Positions 60,760-64,000 of a stretch of 64,000 bases of DNA are shown here, piece by piece. Below the pieces are notes generated by a model. The model had not been told where the DNA came from. It saw only the letters and a program-made list of their open reading frames with translations, and did not search any database. Origin of the DNA: Peptostreptococcaceae bacterium VA2 (GTDB lineage Bacteria > Bacillota > Clostridia > Peptostreptococcales > Peptostreptococcaceae); NCBI GenBank assembly GCA_000686145.1, contig JMMB01000007.1, forward strand, positions 496,001-560,000, read 5' to 3'. A program made the position numbers and the translations under genes. Every line of letters starts with the position of its first letter. Position 1 is the first letter of the stretch.

Positions 60760-63150
60760 ATGTTAGTACCTTTAAAATGGCTTAGAGACTATGTTAACAT
60801 AGATAAAGATACACAAGAATTTGCTGATATGATGACTATGACAGGATCAAAAGTAGAAAAAGTAGAATTATTTGGAAAAGAAACAAATGGAGTTGAGGTA
60901 TGTAAAATACTAGAAATAGAACAACATCCAGATGCAGAAAGGTTAACAGTTACAAAAGTTGAAGTAGCAAATAAGCAAATACTTCAAATAGTAACTAATG
61001 CTAAAAACATAAAAGTTGGAGATTTTGTTCCTGTTGCAAGAATAGGTGCAGTATTACCAGGTGACTTTAAAATAAAAAAAGGTAAATTAAGAGGAGTATT
61101 ATCAGAAGGAATGTTCTGTGGTGCTGAAGAATTAAGTATACCATCTCAATATGTTGAGGAATACAAAAAAGATGGAATATATATACTAGATCATCAAGAT
61201 TCATTTGAATTAGGAATGGATGTAAGAGAAGTTCTAGGAGTTAATGATGCTTTAATAGAGTTTGAAATAACTTCAAATAGACCTGATTGTAGATCAATAA
61301 TAGGTATAGCAAGAGAAGCAGCTGTTACTTTAGGAACTGAATTAAAATTACCAGAGATAAAAGTAAATGGTTGTAATGAAGAAATGCAATTTGAAATAGA
61401 TATTCAAACTGATTTATGCAAAAGATACTGCGGTAAAGTAGTAAAAGATGTTAAAGTAGGTCCTTCTCCATATTGGATGCAAAGAAGACTTATAGAAGCT
61501 GGAATGAGACCAATAAACAACATAGTAGATATAACAAACTACGTTATGTTAGAGTTAGGTCAACCACTTCATGCATTTGATTTAGATGATATAAAATACA
61601 ACAAAATGATAGTTAAATGTGCAAAAGAAGGTGAAAAATTCACTACATTAGATGGTGTTGAAAGAACATTAACATCAGATATGCTAGTTATAGGAAACCA
61701 AGATAAGACGCTAGACTTAGCAGGTATAATGGGTGGAGAAAATTCAGAAATAAAAAATGAAACAATATCTATATTCTTAGAAGGAGCAAGTTTTGCTAAG
61801 GAAAATATAAGGGCTACATCTAAGAAATTAGGACTTAGAACTGAAGCATCTTCTAGATTTGAAAAAGGAATAGATGTTAACTTAGCACAAATGGCTGTAA
61901 ATAGAGCTGCTCAGTTAATAGAAGAATTAGAATGTGGTAGAGTATTAAATGAGATGTTAGACTACTATCCAAATAAAGAAGAAGTTCAAACACTAACAGT
62001 TAACCCTCAAAGAATAAACAAACTATTAGGTGTGAATGTATCTATGGAACAATTCATAAATATATTAGAAAACTTAGAGTTTAAATGTAACTTAGTGGCT
62101 AGTGATAAGTTAGAATTAGAAGTTCCAAGCTTTAGATTAGACATAACTGAAGATGCAGATATATTAGAAGAAATAGCCAGAATATATGGTTATGAAAATA
62201 TACCAGCAGCAGATTTAGAAGGAAATGCTACAGCAGGTGTAAAAAGCGAAAACCAAAAATTCATAGATACTGTAAAAAATAATGCTATAGCAGTAGGATT
62301 AAATGAAATATTAACATATTCATTTGTAAGCCCTAGAGGTGTAGATAAAATAAACTTACATGAAAGTGATGAAAAGAGAAACTTTGTTAAGATAATAAAT
62401 CCATTAGGAGAAGAAACTTCTGTAATGAGAACAACTTTAATACCTAATATGTTAAATGTAATATCTACAAACGTATCTCATAAAGTTGAATCTGTAAGTG
62501 CATTTGAATGTGGAAACACATTTATACCACAAGATGGATTACCAGTTGAGACTAAAAAATTCGCTACAGCAATGTATGGAAAAGAAGTTGATTTCTTCTC
62601 ATTAAAGGGAGTTGTAGAAACTATATTAAACAATGTAGGATTTGATGGTTATGAAATTGAGCCAGAAACTACTAATTCTACATTCCATCCTGGTAGATGC
62701 GCTAAAGTAGTGTATAATAATATATATATAGGTGCTTTTGGTGAATTACATCCAGATGTTATTGAAAACTATAACTTAGGACAAAGAGTTTACGTAAGTG
62801 AAATAAATGTAGACTTAGTATTTGAAAACTTAACTAAAGTTAAAAAATATAGTCCATTACCAAAATACCCATCTACATCTAGAGATATAGCATTAATAGT
62901 TAAAGATGAAGTAATTGTTAAGCAAATAGAAGACATAATAAAAGCTAACAGTGCAGGGCTAGTAGAAAGTTATCAATTGTTTGATGTCTATAAAGGGTCA
63001 CAAATAGAAGAAGGATATAAGTCTATAGCATACTCTATAACATATAGAAGTGCACAAAAAACTTTAACAGATGAAGATGTAGCGAAAGTACATGATAAGA
63101 TATTAAGTGAGTTAAGTGAAAAACTAAACGCAAACTTAAGATCAAACTAA
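60760..63150 (+). CDS. pheT: phenylalanyl-tRNA synthetase beta subunit
   Basis: Non-catalytic partner of PheS that binds tRNA and edits Tyr-tRNA-Phe. It has 796 residues, full length. Domain order: EMAP/tRNA-binding fold (about 40-150, ILEIEQHPDAERLTVTKV), B3/B4 editing domain (about 205-385, NRPDCRSIIGIAREAA, GQPLHAFD), B5 (about 400-475), catalytic-like core, and C-terminal FDX-ACB anticodon domain (KYPSTSRDIALIVKDEV). GGAGGG precedes the ATG. Under the pheST T-box. Confidence 0.98.
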   Translation: MLVPLKWLRDYVNIDKDTQEFADMMTMTGSKVEKVELFGKETNGVEVCKILEIEQHPDAERLTVTKVEVANKQILQIVTNAKNIKVGDFVPVARIGAVLPGDFKIKKGKLRGVLSEGMFCGAEELSIPSQYVEEYKKDGIYILDHQDSFELGMDVREVLGVNDALIEFEITSNRPDCRSIIGIAREAAVTLGTELKLPEIKVNGCNEEMQFEIDIQTDLCKRYCGKVVKDVKVGPSPYWMQRRLIEAGMRPINNIVDITNYVMLELGQPLHAFDLDDIKYNKMIVKCAKEGEKFTTLDGVERTLTSDMLVIGNQDKTLDLAGIMGGENSEIKNETISIFLEGASFAKENIRATSKKLGLRTEASSRFEKGIDVNLAQMAVNRAAQLIEELECGRVLNEMLDYYPNKEEVQTLTVNPQRINKLLGVNVSMEQFINILENLEFKCNLVASDKLELEVPSFRLDITEDADILEEIARIYGYENIPAADLEGNATAGVKSENQKFIDTVKNNAIAVGLNEILTYSFVSPRGVDKINLHESDEKRNFVKIINPLGEETSVMRTTLIPNMLNVISTNVSHKVESVSAFECGNTFIPQDGLPVETKKFATAMYGKEVDFFSLKGVVETILNNVGFDGYEIEPETTNSTFHPGRCAKVVYNNIYIGAFGELHPDVIENYNLGQRVYVSEINVDLVFENLTKVKKYSPLPKYPSTSRDIALIVKDEVIVKQIEDIIKANSAGLVESYQLFDVYKGSQIEEGYKSIAYSITYRSAQKTLTDEDVAKVHDKILSELSEKLNANLRSN

Positions 63151-63174
63151 CTAACGTAAGGGGAGTGTGTTAGT

Positions 63175-63774
63175 ATGAATAAAGTTATGGTAAAAATCAA
63201 CGGTGCTGAATATCCAATGGTGGGAGAAAAATCAGAACAGCATATGATAAGTGTAGCATCATACGTTGATAAAGAGATGAGTAAGGTAATTGAAAGCAAT
63301 CCTAGATTAAGTTCATCTGTTGCAGCGATAGTTACTGCTGTTAATATAACAGACATATTATTTGAATGTTCGCATGAAAATGAAGAGCTTACTAAGAAAA
63401 ATGAAGAGTTAAGCAACAAAGCTGGAAGTTCAGATGAAGAAATAAAACTAGAGATAACAAAGTTACAAATTTTATTAAATAAAAAAGAAAAAGAAGAAGA
63501 CGATTACAATATAAAAATTAAAGAATTAAATAAAGTGATTGAAAATCAAAAATCACAAATAAAAGACTTGGGGAATAGAACCGAGTCTACTAAAGAAGAA
63601 GTTAATAGCTATAAGTGTGAAATAGAAGAACTTAAAACTCAGCTTGAAGAATCAGAAGAAAAAGCTGTAGTAGCAGAAAAACTGTCTTCTAAATTCCAAA
63701 ATGATGCATATAAAGTGCAACTAGAAAAAATAGAGATTGAAAATGAGGTAAAATACCTTAGAGCAAAGAAATAG
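63175..63774 (+). CDS. zapA: cell division protein ZapA with extended coiled coil
   Basis: Z-ring associated protein that bundles FtsZ. The ZapA domain is at 1-80 (VMVKINGAEYPMVGEKSEQHMISVASYVDKEM, then AAIVTAVNITDILFE). A long charged coiled coil covers about 80-195. Classic ZapA is only 85-110 residues, so this is the long clostridial form. AGGGGAG is upstream of the ATG, 24 bases after pheT. Position next to pheT matches Bacillus. A terminator follows at 63785-63814. Confidence 0.92.
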   Translation: MNKVMVKINGAEYPMVGEKSEQHMISVASYVDKEMSKVIESNPRLSSSVAAIVTAVNITDILFECSHENEELTKKNEELSNKAGSSDEEIKLEITKLQILLNKKEKEEDDYNIKIKELNKVIENQKSQIKDLGNRTESTKEEVNSYKCEIEELKTQLEESEEKAVVAEKLSSKFQNDAYKVQLEKIEIENEVKYLRAKK

Positions 63775-63784
63775 TAATAATAAT

Positions 63785-63814
63785 TAAACCTTCAGGAAAA
63801 CCTGGAGGTTTTAA
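63785..63814 (+). terminator. intrinsic terminator after zapA
   Basis: TAAACCTTCAGG pairs with CCTGGAGGTTTT around AAAA, with a T-rich tail. Confidence 0.85.
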
Positions 63815-63871
63815 TTTTGAGAATTAGGGATATTATAAAAATAAGATAAATATTCCTTAAAGGAGGACGTT

Positions 63872-64000
63872 ATGAAAGACATAGAATTATTAGCACCCGT
63901 TGGGTCTTTTGAAGCATTAAAAGCAGCTGTTCAAAATGGAGCAAATGCTGTATACCTAGGAGGTAAAGATTTTAGTGCAAGAGCATCAGCAAATAACTTT
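63872..64000 (+). CDS. peptidase U32 family protein (3' truncated by window edge)
   Basis: The first 43 codons of a U32 family gene. The product begins MKDIELLAPVGSFEALKAAVQNG and continues ANAVYLGGKDFSARASANNF, the invariant opening of U32 proteins (LLAPAG-type motif, then the YLGGK...SARA segment). Family members include collagenase-like peptidases and RlhA/TrhP-type RNA hydroxylation enzymes; which one cannot be judged from the fragment. AAAGGAGG precedes the ATG by seven bases. A U32 gene in this position after zapA is common in Clostridia. Confidence 0.9.
   Translation, partial: MKDIELLAPVGSFEALKAAVQNGANAVYLGGKDFSARASANNF

Overview
The window is a low-GC, strongly AT-biased Firmicute chromosome segment. 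Four things point to the family Peptostreptococcaceae (Clostridioides, Paeniclostridium, Paraclostridium, Romboutsia): the codon use, the many Fe-S and spore genes, a SleC-type cortex hydrolase next to PrsW, and the runs ytxC-DUF445-T-box-thrS and infC-rpmI-rplT, the latter followed by a Ktr K+ pair, a SpoU-family methylase, T-box-pheST, zapA and a U32 peptidase. Species cannot be fixed from the sequence alone. The content is core chromosome. There is no tRNA, rRNA, insertion sequence, prophage or CRISPR array in it.

Layout. 1-3500: end of an M18 aminopeptidase, patatin-like lipase, P-loop ATPase, cyclophilin. 3560-9300: a peptide-type two-component system (LytTR regulator plus GHKL kinase) and a FtsX-type ABC transporter. 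A riboswitch-like attenuator precedes the regulator, and VirR-box-like repeats precede the transporter. 9300-12065: CBS-type pyrophosphatase, a DUF4230 protein with an apparent homopolymer frameshift, and the adhE control region. 12066-21300: adhE, then an operon with an Fe-S/zinc cysteine-cluster protein, an MBL hydrolase and a RelQ-type (p)ppGpp synthetase, then small hydrolases and unknowns. 21300-26500: fructose-bisphosphate aldolase, an RNA modification operon (rsuA, rlmD) and a duplicated DUF4163/DUF3298 protein. 26500-33700: sleC, prsW, a HEPN-motif protein, signal peptidase, a TIM-barrel protein, a TGS-type nucleoside kinase, glutaminase. 33700-43850: ArsR-like regulator, DNA repair (nfo, nth, RusA-like), aldo/keto reductase, queG, Lon-like protease, VanW protein, trmL, DegV. 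44099-49055: nucleoside/BMP-type ABC importer. 49249-64000: ytxC, DUF445, thrS, a soluble FtsH paralogue, infC-rpmI-rplT, KtrAB, pheST, zapA and the start of a U32 peptidase.

Regulation is unusually legible. There are two T-box leaders with threonine and phenylalanine specifiers, an infC leader with an attenuator and an AUU start codon, a CcpA-like cre and a Rex-like site at adhE, and a SigK-like promoter at sleC. Many intrinsic terminators separate the units, several of them shared by convergent genes. The strongest candidates for something undescribed are the leader at 3560-3654, the arrangement at 5883-6016 where a regulated promoter sits inside a terminator hairpin, the interlocking repeats in the ktrB 5' UTR (56390-56442), and the slippery A9 tract in the DUF4230 gene.
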